A stretch of DNA of 64,000 nt, from NCBI GenBank assembly GCA_016719635.1, contig JADJYT010000010.1, positions 11,784 through 75,783 of the forward strand. The letters are read 5' to 3'. Of the stretch, positions 8,315-17,646 are shown in pieces. A program made the translations under genes and the position numbers. The DNA comes from Sphingobacteriales bacterium. Its GTDB lineage: Bacteria; Bacteroidota; Bacteroidia; Chitinophagales; JADIYW01. The notes below the pieces were generated by a model. It saw only the letters and a program-made list of their open reading frames with translations, ran no database searches and was not told the DNA's origin. How positions within the stretch are numbered: the stretch's first letter is position 1; every line of letters starts with the position of its first letter.

Positions 8315-8731
8315 TTATTTCCCTGATTTCATCTCCTCCAGCATCGCAAGGATCTTATCCAGTTTTTCCACCTCGATCTTGTTGAGTTGTTTTTGCAGCG
8401 ATTCGATTTCAAACTTTGCCTCCAGGTTGGTCTGATAGTCGTCATACGCCTGGGCCCGGTCGCGGTCTGACTGCCTGTTTTGCGCCATCATGATGATGGG
8501 TGCGGCATAGGCCGCCTGAGTGGAGAATAACAGATTCAGCAGGATAAAGGGATACGGATCCCAGTGACGGACAAAGCCCAGTATATTTAATCCCATCCAA
8601 ACCGCGACAATGATCGTTTGTATAACAATGAATCTCCAGGAGCCCATTCCGCTTGCTACCTTGTCGGCCAGTTTTTGTCCGAACGTGGACGAACTTACAT
8701 GTACTTCATGCCAGTTTTTAGGTGTTCTCAT
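8315..8731 (-). CDS. DUF1003 family membrane protein
   Basis: 138 residues. Two transmembrane helices (about 32-50, FIVIQTIIVAVWMGLNI, and about 62-82) are separated by a short loop with WDPYPF. They are followed by the family's conserved AAPIIMMAQNRQSDRDR segment and a charged C-terminal coiled coil (residues 100-137). This is the DUF1003 architecture; its biochemical role is unknown. It is the last gene of a long minus-strand run and starts 8 bases after the DUF1028 gene ends, so it is probably cotranscribed with it. Confidence 0.88.
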   Translation of the reverse strand: MRTPKNWHEVHVSSSTFGQKLADKVASGMGSWRFIVIQTIIVAVWMGLNILGFVRHWDPYPFILLNLLFSTQAAYAAPIIMMAQNRQSDRDRAQAYDDYQTNLEAKFEIESLQKQLNKIEVEKLDKILAMLEEMKSGK

Positions 8732-8739
8732 AGTGTCGT

Positions 8740-9723
8740 TTATTTTATTAAAAGGGGTAATTCTTTATCCGTAACGGTGAGCAATCCGCAGGGCACCAAA
8801 CGTTTCGTCAGTTCCCGCCAGTTGGCATCTTTTTCATAGATCTTTTGCAGAATCGCCGCCGCTTCTGTAATTCTTTTATTGTTTGCCAGCGTGATGGCTG
8901 TCCAGTACTGCATCTCCAGATTGGAAGGAAGCATTTTCATGGCAGCGCTGTATTCCTCCATCGCACCTTTCATATCATTTTTTTCCGTGAGCAGGTCGCC
9001 GGTGTTCATGTGTTCGTAGGCTCTGAAAACTTTTAACAAACGCTGCAATTCCAGAATCGGTTCCTTGCCGTCGTCCACGCGCAGGTCAATTAGACGGTCT
9101 TCCCAGGGTTTGCCGGAACTGCGGGGCTTCACCACAAGCAGAGCCGCCGATTGTTTGCCGCGGATATCACCACCCGCCGCCTGCGCCGCTTTCATCACGT
9201 CGATGATTCTTTCCGGCAATGGTTTTCCGGCAGACGTCCGCCACGCCTTTTCCATAGCCGGCACCACCTTATCCGTCAGCATCATATTGGCCTGCACGGA
9301 AAAATCCTGTCCGTTCTGATGGTCGGCAAACTGTATGCAATTCTTGCCGGTATGCGTGGCCACCCGGCCAAAAGTGTCTATGATGGCGACCTGACGGACT
9401 TCCCGGCCGGAGTCACCTGACAATAGACTGTCCAGCGCTTCCTGCGGTGATTTGCCCTGTTTCAGTAAATCCAGGCCGCGCATGCCAAAGGAGACATTGA
9501 CGAATGACTGCGTCGCCACAGCACCGACACCGGCTTCCGCCCAGGAAACCACCGTTCCGACACTGAACCAGTGTGATTGCACGCCTACCGCCATCTCCCC
9601 GGTTTTTTCATCGCGGGCGACGATGGAAAAGGTATGGGCAAAGGGTTCCTTATGGAAGGCTGGCTTTGCGTTTAAAAGAAAGGACAGGCCCGTAAAAAGC
9701 AGACTGATCGCCGTTCGAAACAT
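8740..9723 (-). CDS. Secreted DUF1028 (Ntn-hydrolase-like) protein with C-terminal TPR-like region
   Basis: 327 residues with a signal peptide (residues 1-19). Residues about 30-235 are the DUF1028 domain: THTFSIVARD, the conserved GVQSHWFSVG and GAVATQSFVN motifs, and the glycine-rich AAGGDIRGKQSAAL block. The fold is related to N-terminal nucleophile hydrolases, and many members are exported. Residues about 240-310 are helical repeats (tetratricopeptide-like, EYSAAMKMLPSNLEMQYWTAITLANN). The combination is common in Bacteroidota. Substrate unknown. Confidence 0.87.
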   Translation of the reverse strand: MFRTAISLLFTGLSFLLNAKPAFHKEPFAHTFSIVARDEKTGEMAVGVQSHWFSVGTVVSWAEAGVGAVATQSFVNVSFGMRGLDLLKQGKSPQEALDSLLSGDSGREVRQVAIIDTFGRVATHTGKNCIQFADHQNGQDFSVQANMMLTDKVVPAMEKAWRTSAGKPLPERIIDVMKAAQAAGGDIRGKQSAALLVVKPRSSGKPWEDRLIDLRVDDGKEPILELQRLLKVFRAYEHMNTGDLLTEKNDMKGAMEEYSAAMKMLPSNLEMQYWTAITLANNKRITEAAAILQKIYEKDANWRELTKRLVPCGLLTVTDKELPLLIK

Positions 9724-9758
9724 GGTATAAGATTTAGATTAAAGTTAGGGAGAAAGTA

Positions 9759-10262
9759 TTACAATTTTCCCCTTAATCCCAATTCTATCAACTCCATCTT
9801 TTGAGGCTTGCCGTTTTCTATCTCAAAACGGATAATGGTTTTGGTTTTGTGGAATCCGTGTATTCCGGCCGCACCCGGATTGACATATAAGAAACCATGC
9901 TTCGGGTCTTTCATCACCTTGACGATATGCGAATGCCCGCAGACGAGGATATCGGGTTTTTCGTGTCTCAGAAGTGCGTTGACATAGGCATTGTATTTTC
10001 CCACGGCACCGGCAATATGGGTGATCATAACCTTGCTCCCTTCCACCTTTATCAGCCGGGTTTCGGGGAATTCGGCGCGCAGCTCATGCCCGTCTATATT
10101 TCCATAAACGGCATACAGCGGCTTGAAGGCTTTAAGCTTATCCGTCACTTCCTGTGTACCGATATCACCGGCATGCCAGATCATGTCCACATCTTTAAAA
10201 TGTTCGAAGACCTGCTCGTCCAGAAAGCCGTGTGTGTCCGATAATATACCGATACGTGTCAT
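9759..10262 (-). CDS. YfcE/MJ0936-type metallophosphoesterase
   Basis: 167 residues, compact calcineurin-like phosphodiesterase. Metal-binding motifs in order: GILSDTHG (Asp, His), WHAGDIG (Asp), YGNIDGH (Asn), ITHIAG (His) and CGHSHI (two His). The length fits the YfcE family, Mn2+-dependent phosphodiesterases with poorly known natural substrates. The start codon immediately follows the MFS gene stop, indicating cotranscription. Confidence 0.93.
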   Translation of the reverse strand: MTRIGILSDTHGFLDEQVFEHFKDVDMIWHAGDIGTQEVTDKLKAFKPLYAVYGNIDGHELRAEFPETRLIKVEGSKVMITHIAGAVGKYNAYVNALLRHEKPDILVCGHSHIVKVMKDPKHGFLYVNPGAAGIHGFHKTKTIIRFEIENGKPQKMELIELGLRGKL

Positions 10263-11456
10263 CTAATTTCTGATAATTTTAGCATAAAGGAAGGTTGCTA
10301 TCGTACTCAAGATAGCAATACCCAACCATAAAACCTTAAATCCGGTGTGCTGTGCCGTTACAGAACCCAGAAACGGGCCGACTGTTTGCGAAAACGCCCA
10401 CACCATCGTCCAGATGGCGGCATACTGTCCGCGGTTGGTATCGTCGGTACGGCTCATCCAGAAGTTGACCAGCACGGAGAAGGCAAACATCTCACTCAGG
10501 GTAATCATCGTCATCATCATAAACGCGCCGAGAAAGTTCAGATGAAAAAAGGATGCAAACAGATAAGCGGCAACATGAAAGGAAACGCCCAGAATGATGG
10601 CTCTCCGCTTCGACCAGTTTCGCTCTACCCAGTAAATGACGGTCATTTCTATGAGGACAATCAGGATTCCATTCCACGATGCGAGATAGCCGATGAGATT
10701 CTCTTCAAGGTGCAGGTCTTTTTTGAAGAAGACAGGCAGGTTGGTAAACAACTGAACGAAGCAACTCAGATAAATCACCGATACCAGGATAAACTGTACA
10801 AACACCTTGTCTGCAAATACCGAAACCTTTTGTGTGCTGTCTTTTACCATTTCCTTAATTTCCCTCGTGTATTTATCCGGCAACAAATACCATAACATGA
10901 TGGCCGCAAGTATATTGGTGATGCCATCTATCCAAAACAATAACTGATAAGAATGGTGTGCGATAAATCCTCCCAGCCCGGCACCGACAGCCCAACCTAA
11001 ATTGAAAGACAGGCGCATCAATGTAAAGGATCGCATACGGTTTTCTTCCGTGCTGAATTTACCCATCGCCGCAGAGTTAGCCGGACGGAAAGCCTCATTG
11101 ACCATTGCCAGTAAAAAAGTAAAGATACAGATGGCATAATAGTTTCCGAGCTGGCCTAAGATGATAAATCCGATACCACCAAAGAACAAACTCAACAATT
11201 GGATTTTATAAAACCCGATGTTATCCGTCAGCCTGCCTCCGAAATAACTGCCGATAAACGCACCGATTCCCCATAAGCTCATCACCACGCCCGCCTGACT
11301 GATGCTGCAACCCAACTGGGAGGTAAGGTATAGCATCAGGAACGGAATGACCATCGTGCCGCAGCGGTTGATCAGATTCACCAGTGCCAGCAACCAGATT
11401 TCCCGGGAAAGTCCCTTGTAGGCTCTCAAATAATATCGGATGGCATTTGCAATCAT
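10263..11456 (-). CDS. MFS transporter (DHA1-like drug or metabolite exporter)
   Basis: 397 residues with about 12 hydrophobic helices. The loop 2-3 motif reads GSYFGGRLTDNIG, a recognisable form of the MFS motif A (GxxxGxxxDxxG). No periplasmic domain. The substrate cannot be told. It lies 44 bp downstream of miaA and directly abuts the phosphoesterase gene. Confidence 0.88.
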   Translation of the reverse strand: MIANAIRYYLRAYKGLSREIWLLALVNLINRCGTMVIPFLMLYLTSQLGCSISQAGVVMSLWGIGAFIGSYFGGRLTDNIGFYKIQLLSLFFGGIGFIILGQLGNYYAICIFTFLLAMVNEAFRPANSAAMGKFSTEENRMRSFTLMRLSFNLGWAVGAGLGGFIAHHSYQLLFWIDGITNILAAIMLWYLLPDKYTREIKEMVKDSTQKVSVFADKVFVQFILVSVIYLSCFVQLFTNLPVFFKKDLHLEENLIGYLASWNGILIVLIEMTVIYWVERNWSKRRAIILGVSFHVAAYLFASFFHLNFLGAFMMMTMITLSEMFAFSVLVNFWMSRTDDTNRGQYAAIWTMVWAFSQTVGPFLGSVTAQHTGFKVLWLGIAILSTIATFLYAKIIRN

Positions 11457-11500
11457 AACTGATCTAAAAGTAAGTATCTGTCGGTAAACATTGAATGAAA

Positions 11501-12433
11501 TTACTTTATCACTCCATCAATAAAATCTATGATTTTGCGGATCTGGGCGGGCTCAAACCAGGTATAGTCGCTGTTCTTATGAAAAAAGGTAAGCTGCCGT
11601 TTGGCATACTGACGGGTATGCAGTTTAATCAATTCCACGGCTGCCTCGAGGGTGGTTTTCCCTTCTATACAGTCAAACAGTTCCTTATAGCCAACCGTTT
11701 GCAGGGCATTATGGTTTCTGAAAGGATATACCGATTTTGCCTCTTCCAGAAATCCGCGACGCATCATTTCGTCCACTCGGGTGTGGATGTTGTGGTGCAG
11801 CTGTTCTTTTGACACCTTCAATCCGATTTTTATCGGAATAATCCCTAAGCGAATTAAGGAGGATTCTCTTTCGTCGGCTGATTTCTTGAACGAAGAAAAC
11901 TTCTGTCCCGTTCCGATACAGACTTCCAGCGCACGAATGACCCGTTGGGGATTATGGATGTCCATCGCATGAAAAGTCTCCGGATCCAGTTCGCCTAACT
12001 GCTGCTGTAATGGTTCAATGCCCTTTTCTTTAACCCGCTGATTCAGCATTTCTCTGATTGCCGGATCTACAGATGGAATTTCATCAAATCCATACAAGAG
12101 CGCATTGATATAGAATCCGGTTCCGCCGCACAACACCACCACATCTTTTTTTTTGTATAATTCCTGCAGCAGCGCCAGCACCTCCCGTTCATATTCGCCG
12201 GCAGATACATTTTCTGAAATACTTTTATTCGCAATAAAATGATGCTGTACTTCAGCCAGTTCTTCCACACCCGGGCGCGCCACTCCGATATTCAATTCTT
12301 TAAACAGTTGGCGGGAATCTGCTGAAATGATTTCCGTATGATACTGTTTGGCCAACTGTATGGCAACGGCTGTCTTTCCAACTGCCGTTGGTCCGGCAAT
12401 GACGATCAGGTATTTCGAACAGGAATCTATCAT
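11501..12433 (-). CDS. miaA: tRNA dimethylallyltransferase
   Basis: 310 residues. It transfers dimethylallyl from DMAPP to A37 of tRNAs reading UNN codons. The P-loop GPTAVGKT (residues about 13-20), the DSRQLF motif and GGTGFYINAL, all diagnostic of MiaA, are present; length is normal. The gene begins two bases after the cca stop codon, so the two tRNA-maturation genes form one transcription unit. Confidence 0.97.
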   Translation of the reverse strand: MIDSCSKYLIVIAGPTAVGKTAVAIQLAKQYHTEIISADSRQLFKELNIGVARPGVEELAEVQHHFIANKSISENVSAGEYEREVLALLQELYKKKDVVVLCGGTGFYINALLYGFDEIPSVDPAIREMLNQRVKEKGIEPLQQQLGELDPETFHAMDIHNPQRVIRALEVCIGTGQKFSSFKKSADERESSLIRLGIIPIKIGLKVSKEQLHHNIHTRVDEMMRRGFLEEAKSVYPFRNHNALQTVGYKELFDCIEGKTTLEAAVELIKLHTRQYAKRQLTFFHKNSDYTWFEPAQIRKIIDFIDGVIK

Positions 12434-12435
12434 GA

Positions 12436-13878
12436 TTAAGATTTCTCACTATCGTTCGAAATGACATTTGGAGACAAATCCATCTCCCTTCCTTTTTCCA
12501 GCATCCGCAGATAGGCGGCATCAAAATCATTGGGAATGATACCGTCTAAAATACAGTCCCTGATATATTCTTTAATGACACCGACTTCCCGGGATGGTTT
12601 GATTCCGAAAGTCTTCATGATCAGTTCACCGTCTATCGGAGGCTGCCAGTTGCGGATATGATCGCGCTCCTCCACTTCCTTTATTTTCTGAAGCACCATT
12701 TTCAGGTTCTCCTTATACCGTTTCACTTTCTCTTCATTCTTGGAGGTGATGTCTGCATCGCACAACAACAACAGGCTCTCCAAATCCTCACCGGCGTCAA
12801 ACAGTATCCTGCGTATCGCGGAATCGGTGATATTTTCTTTGGTTAATGAAATAGGGCGCAAGTGCAGCATGACCATCTTCTGTACAAACTTCATCTTTTC
12901 ATCTAACGGCAGTTTCAGACGCGCAAAAATTTTGGGTGTCCATTTTGCGCCTACCACCTCATGCCCGTGAAAGGTCCAGCCGTGGCCGTCTTCAAAACGC
13001 TGGGTGGCCGGTTTGGCAATATCGTGCAGGATGGCGGCCCATCGCAGCCATAAATCATTGGAGTTTTCCGATAAATTATCGAGTACTTTCAGGGTATGGT
13101 AGAAATTATCCTTGTGTCCGTAATTATCCTGTACAGAAACACCCTGCAGCCTGACCATTTCGGGGAAAAACTGATGCAGGAGTCTGGTATTGAATAACAA
13201 TTTAAAACCAATGGAAGGCTGTCCGGATAAAATTATCTTGTTGAGTTCATCCGTAATCCTTTCCTGTGAAATGATTTGTAACCTGTTCGCCAGCGGCCCG
13301 ATGCACTGATACGTTCTATCTTCTATCCTGAAATTCAACTGGGCGGCAAAACGCACCGCCCGCATCATGCGGAGCGGGTCATCATCAAATGTGATATTCG
13401 GATCCAGCGGTGTACGCAGGATACCGTTTTTCAAATCTTCCAGCCCGTTAAACGGGTCAATAATTTCCCCAAATCTATTTTCCGATAAACAGATGGCCAG
13501 AGCATTGATGGTAAAGTCCCTGCGATTCTGGTCATCTTCCAGGGTTCCGTCTTCGACAATGGGCTTGCGGGAATCTCTCTGATAAGATTCCTTTCGGGCG
13601 CCGACAAACTCCAGCTCAATATCGTATAAACGGATTTGCGCCGTCCCGAAATTTTTGAAATACGAAACATGGGGTCTCGGAATAATACTGTCTGCTGCTT
13701 TCATCGCCAGCTCAATACCGCTTCCCACGCATACGATGTCAATATCCTTGCAGTCTCTGCCGAGTATCTTATCGCGCACAAATCCCCCGACGGCAAATGC
13801 TTCTACATTCAACGCCGCAGCGCTTTTGGCAATAATTTGCAGTAATTCCACCTCCCTTTCTGAAAACTGTAATTGCAT
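12436..13878 (-). CDS. cca: CCA-adding tRNA nucleotidyltransferase with HD domain
   Basis: 480 residues. It adds or repairs the 3' CCA end, which matters here because the tRNA-Lys gene in this window does not encode CCA. The head domain has GGFVRD and the catalytic DID pair (KDIDIVC), then RRDFTINAL. An HD domain follows (HTLKV ... AAILHDIAKP, and FHGHE). The last residues (NVISNDSEKS) are encoded by a dispersed REP-like element and probably replaced the original C-terminus. Confidence 0.96.
   Translation of the reverse strand: MQLQFSEREVELLQIIAKSAAALNVEAFAVGGFVRDKILGRDCKDIDIVCVGSGIELAMKAADSIIPRPHVSYFKNFGTAQIRLYDIELEFVGARKESYQRDSRKPIVEDGTLEDDQNRRDFTINALAICLSENRFGEIIDPFNGLEDLKNGILRTPLDPNITFDDDPLRMMRAVRFAAQLNFRIEDRTYQCIGPLANRLQIISQERITDELNKIILSGQPSIGFKLLFNTRLLHQFFPEMVRLQGVSVQDNYGHKDNFYHTLKVLDNLSENSNDLWLRWAAILHDIAKPATQRFEDGHGWTFHGHEVVGAKWTPKIFARLKLPLDEKMKFVQKMVMLHLRPISLTKENITDSAIRRILFDAGEDLESLLLLCDADITSKNEEKVKRYKENLKMVLQKIKEVEERDHIRNWQPPIDGELIMKTFGIKPSREVGVIKEYIRDCILDGIIPNDFDAAYLRMLEKGREMDLSPNVISNDSEKS
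12441..12466. repeat. REP-like element forming the 3' end of cca
   Basis: ATTTCTCACTATCGTTCGAAATGACA lies inside the last codons of cca. It shares its flanks (ATTTCTC and TCGAAATGACA) with the intergenic element at 8206-8236. Its reverse strand encodes the C-terminal SNDSEK. Confidence 0.6.
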
Positions 13879-13910
13879 GGCTGTAAATATAAGACAAGTA
13901 GCAGGAAAAG

Positions 13911-14477
13911 TTATCTCAAATACTGAATGGAGTTATCGTCCAGTATTTTTATCAGCTTAGACGGATATTTATAAACAGATGTATCGTATCGTTCATCAAT
14001 CACCAGGTCAGCAGCCTGCATAATTCCGGGGGCGATATCACTGAATACAGCAGGTGCGGGTTGCCCGGAAATATTGGCAGAGGTGCTGACAACAGGCTTG
14101 CCGAATGCTTTTATCATTGCCTGGCAAAACGGATGGCGGACAATCCGTATCGCAATGGTATCATCCGCATTCACCGCATTGGGGGCCATATTTCTGGGAC
14201 AGGAATAAATGACGGTAGTGGGCAGCTCCGCTGAATCCAGCAGTGTGGCGGTATCTTCATCGATATCTGCATATCGTTTCAGCATTTCCAATGAATCCAC
14301 CAATACTATCAGGCTTTTTTCTTTGGGGCGATGTTTGATGGCGAAGATTTTATCGACAGCAGCTTCATTCGTTGCATCACAGCCGATTCCCCAGATGGTA
14401 TCGGTTGGATACAAAATGGTTTGTCCGTTTTGGAGAGCCGAAACCGCTGCTTCTATATCTTTGTGTTTAACACCCAC
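13911..14477 (-). CDS. L-threonylcarbamoyladenylate synthase (Sua5/YrdC/TsaC family)
   Basis: 188 residues. It makes threonylcarbamoyl-AMP for t6A37 tRNA modification. Visible signatures: ILYPTDTIWGIGCDA near the start, IFAIKHRPKEKSL (substrate-binding Lys/Arg) and VVSTSANISGQPAP. There is no C-terminal Sua5 domain, so it is the short TsaC/YwlC-like form. It is upstream of cca and miaA on the same strand, grouping three tRNA-modification or maturation enzymes. Confidence 0.94.
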   Translation of the reverse strand: MGVKHKDIEAAVSALQNGQTILYPTDTIWGIGCDATNEAAVDKIFAIKHRPKEKSLIVLVDSLEMLKRYADIDEDTATLLDSAELPTTVIYSCPRNMAPNAVNADDTIAIRIVRHPFCQAMIKAFGKPVVSTSANISGQPAPAVFSDIAPGIMQAADLVIDERYDTSVYKYPSKLIKILDDNSIQYLR

Positions 14478-14497
14478 AGAATGGATTAATAGGAGTT

Positions 14498-15604
14498 TTA
14501 AAGACTTTTGTAAATATTCATCATCTTCTCCGTCATTTTTTCCGGACTGAATTTCTGAATCTGTTCCTGTGATTTTATTTTTATTTCAGCCGCCAAATCC
14601 AGGTTGTAATAAATAAAGTTGATGGCTGCTGAGATTTCCTCCACATTCGTAGGGTCAATGAAGATACAGGCATCACCGCCCACTTCCGGCATGGAAGAAA
14701 TATTGCTGGTGATAACCGGCTTGCCGCAGCGCAACGCTTCCAGAATAGGCAAACCAAAACCTTCATACAAACTTGGATACACCAACCCCTGCGACATGTG
14801 GTAGATAATCGGCAACTCGTACCACGGCAAGTCTTTCAGAAAAAATACCCTTCCTTCCAGCTCCTTTTCATAAATAAAACTCTCCGCAACGCCATATTCA
14901 TCGCCGCCATTGGAAACCGCTACCAGGTTCTTATCCTGGTTTTCCGGCAATGTCATCGCTTCCAGCAACCGCAGGAAATTTTTACGTTTGCTGATGGCTC
15001 CCACATACAGCACAAAATCTCTGGGCAGGCCATAGCGCGCAAAATATTCATCCTTTAACACATAATTGCATTCATGTTCGTATTCCCTGTTCCACGTCGG
15101 ATAAACCACCTGAATCTTATCTTCCTGAATCTTAAGCGATTCTATCAAATCCGCTTTTGTCTGTTCGCTCACCGCCACCACGACATCTGCGATATGACAG
15201 GCTTTCTTGGTCTTGTACGCATACATCTGCCGGTCGATGAACGGAAATGTTTTGGGCAGTTTATGAAAAATAACATCGTGAATCGTCACAACCTTTTTAA
15301 TGGTGGAAGGAAGTTCAGGCACTTCATTGCTCAAACCGTGATAGACGTTTATTCCCTGCTGCAGAATATCATTCTCGACCCCTTTGAAACGCCACAAATC
15401 CGCGCTGAATGCGTCGGAGATGACGGTACGCTCTACAAAATATTCATACTTATAGGGGCTGTCTTCAAAATATTTCTGATGTACAAAGATTTTGTATTCC
15501 TCATCGGGATAAAAATTCAGCAGACGATGCAGCAGTGTCCGGCTGTAATTTCCCAAACCGGTTTTATTGTCGTATAACCTTTTACCGTCAAAACCAATTG
15601 TCAT
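14498..15604 (-). CDS. Glycosyltransferase family 1/4 (GT-B fold)
   Basis: 368 residues. The C-terminal half has the GT4 signatures LYVGAISKRKN, the donor-sugar loop YEGFGLPILEALRCGKPVI and SMPEVGGDA, with the E-x7-E type pair in the donor site. The N-terminus has the usual GIGxY-like acceptor strand (DNKTGLGNYSRTL). It probably transfers a nucleotide-activated sugar in cell-envelope polysaccharide synthesis. The acceptor is unknown. It ends 20 bp upstream of the tsaC-type gene. Confidence 0.93.
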   Translation of the reverse strand: MTIGFDGKRLYDNKTGLGNYSRTLLHRLLNFYPDEEYKIFVHQKYFEDSPYKYEYFVERTVISDAFSADLWRFKGVENDILQQGINVYHGLSNEVPELPSTIKKVVTIHDVIFHKLPKTFPFIDRQMYAYKTKKACHIADVVVAVSEQTKADLIESLKIQEDKIQVVYPTWNREYEHECNYVLKDEYFARYGLPRDFVLYVGAISKRKNFLRLLEAMTLPENQDKNLVAVSNGGDEYGVAESFIYEKELEGRVFFLKDLPWYELPIIYHMSQGLVYPSLYEGFGLPILEALRCGKPVITSNISSMPEVGGDACIFIDPTNVEEISAAINFIYYNLDLAAEIKIKSQEQIQKFSPEKMTEKMMNIYKSL

Positions 15605-15670
15605 ATCTGCTATTTAGATTTGAGAGCGGAGATTTTTGCCTCTCTTTCTTCTTCTCCTCTGTATTAGTCT

Positions 15671-16486
15671 TTACACTGCCACATTAAAGTCACGTAGTGC
15701 ATCGTTTAAAGAAGTTTTCGTATCCGTGCTTGCCTTACGTTTGCCAATGATGAGGGCACAAGGCACCTGGTAGGTTCCGGCCGGAAATTCTTTCGGAATC
15801 GTTCCGGGAATCACCACGCTTCGTGCCGGCACCACCCCTCTGTATTCTTTCGGCTCACTTCCGGATACATCGATGATTTTAGTGGACATCGTCAGCACGA
15901 CATTCGCCCCCAATACTGCTTCCGCTTCCACCCGGACACCTTCCACGACGATACAACGGGAACCGATAAAACAATTGTCCTCTATGATAACCGGAGCTGC
16001 CTGCACAGGCTCCAGCACACCGCCAATTCCGACACCACCGCTTAAATGTACGTTCTTTCCGATTTGAGCACAGCTGCCTACCGTTGCCCAGGTATCCACC
16101 ATCGTCCCGCTGTCCACATACGCACCAATATTCACGTAGGACGGCATCAGCACCACCCCCCGCTCAATAAAAGCGCCGCGACGGGCAATGGCATGTGGCA
16201 CCACCCGCACTCCCAGTTCAGCATAATTGCGTTTCAATGGGATTTTATCATAAAACTCAAACGGGCCGACTTCTATCGTTTCCATTTTCTGAGTCGGGAA
16301 ATATAAAATCACCGCCTTCTTTACCCAGTCGTTCACTTTCCAGCCGGCATCCTTTGGCTCCGCCACACGCAATCTTCCCGTGTCCAGCAGCGTTATCACC
16401 TCATTGACAGCAGCTAAAGTGGCGGATTCCTGCAGCAGCGTTCTGTTATCCCAGGCATTTTCAATGATTTGTTGTATTGCTGTCAT
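15671..16486 (-). CDS. dapD: 2,3,4,5-tetrahydropyridine-2,6-dicarboxylate N-succinyltransferase
   Basis: 271 residues. It succinylates tetrahydrodipicolinate in the succinylase branch of lysine and diaminopimelate synthesis. The N-terminal helical domain is followed by left-handed beta-helix hexapeptide repeats (GAFIERGVVLMPSYVNIGAYVDSG, then GSCAQIGKNVHLSGGVGIGG). The conserved EDNCFIGSR and EGVRVEAEAVLGANVVL segments are present. Length is normal. It is the first gene of the minus-strand run and is divergent from the lipoprotein gene at 16530. Confidence 0.96.
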   Translation of the reverse strand: MTAIQQIIENAWDNRTLLQESATLAAVNEVITLLDTGRLRVAEPKDAGWKVNDWVKKAVILYFPTQKMETIEVGPFEFYDKIPLKRNYAELGVRVVPHAIARRGAFIERGVVLMPSYVNIGAYVDSGTMVDTWATVGSCAQIGKNVHLSGGVGIGGVLEPVQAAPVIIEDNCFIGSRCIVVEGVRVEAEAVLGANVVLTMSTKIIDVSGSEPKEYRGVVPARSVVIPGTIPKEFPAGTYQVPCALIIGKRKASTDTKTSLNDALRDFNVAV

Positions 16487-16529
16487 TTTATTACGAAATT
16501 TGAGTCGTCAAAAATAAATATTAAAAGAT

Positions 16530-17174
16530 ATGAACGAGGTTAAAGATAAATTAAATGTAAGCACAAAATGGTTTTTCCTTTTGTTGGTGTTAATAACTTT
16601 TGCCGGGTGCAGCAATAAAAAGAAGGTCGTCATCAAAGACAATGCCGGCAGGGTTCTGGAGGAATATTATACCCTGAAAGATAAGCCGGATCAGAAGACA
16701 GGCAACTACACCTCCTATTACGAAAGCGGTAAGATAAAAGAGCTGAGCAATTTTACAGATGGGAAACCGGAAGGAAAGCGTACCCTGTATTTTGAAAGCG
16801 GCAAGATCATGGTAGTGGAAAACTACAAAGTCGGCAACTACGAAGGCGCATACAAATCTTATTTTGAGAACGGCGGGCTGGAATCTGAGGGACAGTTCAG
16901 GGACAATGCCCGGGATGGTGTTTGGAAAGTATATTATGAATCGCCTAAAAATGCCGTTAAACAAGAAGCGACCTTTAAGGACAATCTGGTTAACGGCCAT
17001 GCAAAGGAATACCATGCGAACGGAACGCTCATTGCCGAAGGCAACAAGATAGAAATCGGTGACGGAGTAGATGTTTATGACGGCAAGGTGCAAGTGTATG
17101 ATTCTTTAGGTACCTTAGTGAAGGTTTTAGTCTACGACAAAGGAAGACAAATCAGCAAAGAAGCAATAAATTAA
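16530..17174 (+). CDS. Lipoprotein with MORN/YwqK-type repeats
   Basis: 214 residues. A signal peptide ends in a lipobox (TFAGC, Cys about residue 27), so it is a lipidated envelope protein. Residues about 50-180 hold repeated YxESGKIxxxxxFxxGKxEGxxxxY units, at least four or five copies. These are the MORN-like repeat of the so-called YwqK family; despite that family's old label as an antitoxin, nothing here suggests a toxin-antitoxin role. Five bases separate it from the next lipoprotein gene. Confidence 0.85.
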   Translation: MNEVKDKLNVSTKWFFLLLVLITFAGCSNKKKVVIKDNAGRVLEEYYTLKDKPDQKTGNYTSYYESGKIKELSNFTDGKPEGKRTLYFESGKIMVVENYKVGNYEGAYKSYFENGGLESEGQFRDNARDGVWKVYYESPKNAVKQEATFKDNLVNGHAKEYHANGTLIAEGNKIEIGDGVDVYDGKVQVYDSLGTLVKVLVYDKGRQISKEAIN

Positions 17175-17178
17175 GTGT

Positions 17179-17562
17179 ATGAAAAAGATTATTTACGTAT
17201 TAACCGCATGTATCCTGTTCGCCTGCCAAAGCACCACCAGGAATATGGGAGAACAGTTTGAAGTGAAATCACCGGTGTCCATCGATGCCCTGACCAAACA
17301 ACTGGACAGTATTCCGTCGGCTACAGACATCCAGATTGAAGGCACGGTAGCGAAAAGCTGCATGAGCGAAGGGTGTTGGTTTACCATCAAAGATGCTGAC
17401 GGTACGGAGATATTACTGGATATCAAAGACAAGTCGTTCAAGGTGCCGACCAACAGTCCGGGACAGACCGTCATTGTGCTGGCGGATGCCGTAAAAAACA
17501 GTTCTGCCAAATCAGATGAAGAGCCTTACAATATTTCTGTAAGAGGTATGAGGTTTAAATAA
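17179..17562 (+). CDS. DUF4920-type small lipoprotein
   Basis: 127 residues. The signal peptide has Cys at the LFAC lipobox (about residue 15). The domain carries EGTVAKSCMSEGCWFTI with two Cys five residues apart, as in DUF4920/OB-like proteins, which may bind metal or form a disulfide. The stop is followed by the tRNA-Lys promoter. It is cotranscribed with the MORN lipoprotein. Confidence 0.8.
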   Translation: MKKIIYVLTACILFACQSTTRNMGEQFEVKSPVSIDALTKQLDSIPSATDIQIEGTVAKSCMSEGCWFTIKDADGTEILLDIKDKSFKVPTNSPGQTVIVLADAVKNSSAKSDEEPYNISVRGMRFK

Positions 17563-17592
17563 CCGTTAACCCCGTTATTTTTAGTTCGGTTT

Positions 17593-17623
17593 CTTGGCAT
17601 TTCCTGAAAAAAAGCTATCTTTG
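17593..17623 (+). promoter_or_regulatory. Promoter of tRNA-Lys
   Basis: A perfect -7 element TATCTTTG (17616-17623) sits 19 bases after CTTG (17593-17596). Expected start is near 17630, 17 bases before the tRNA. Confidence 0.65.
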
Positions 17624-17646
17624 CACTCGCTTTTGTAAAAAAGCAG

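Noticed and set aside
16530..17174. Toxin-antitoxin antitoxin (YwqK label)
   Set aside because: It is a lipoprotein with MORN-like repeats, beside another lipoprotein, with no toxin gene nearby.
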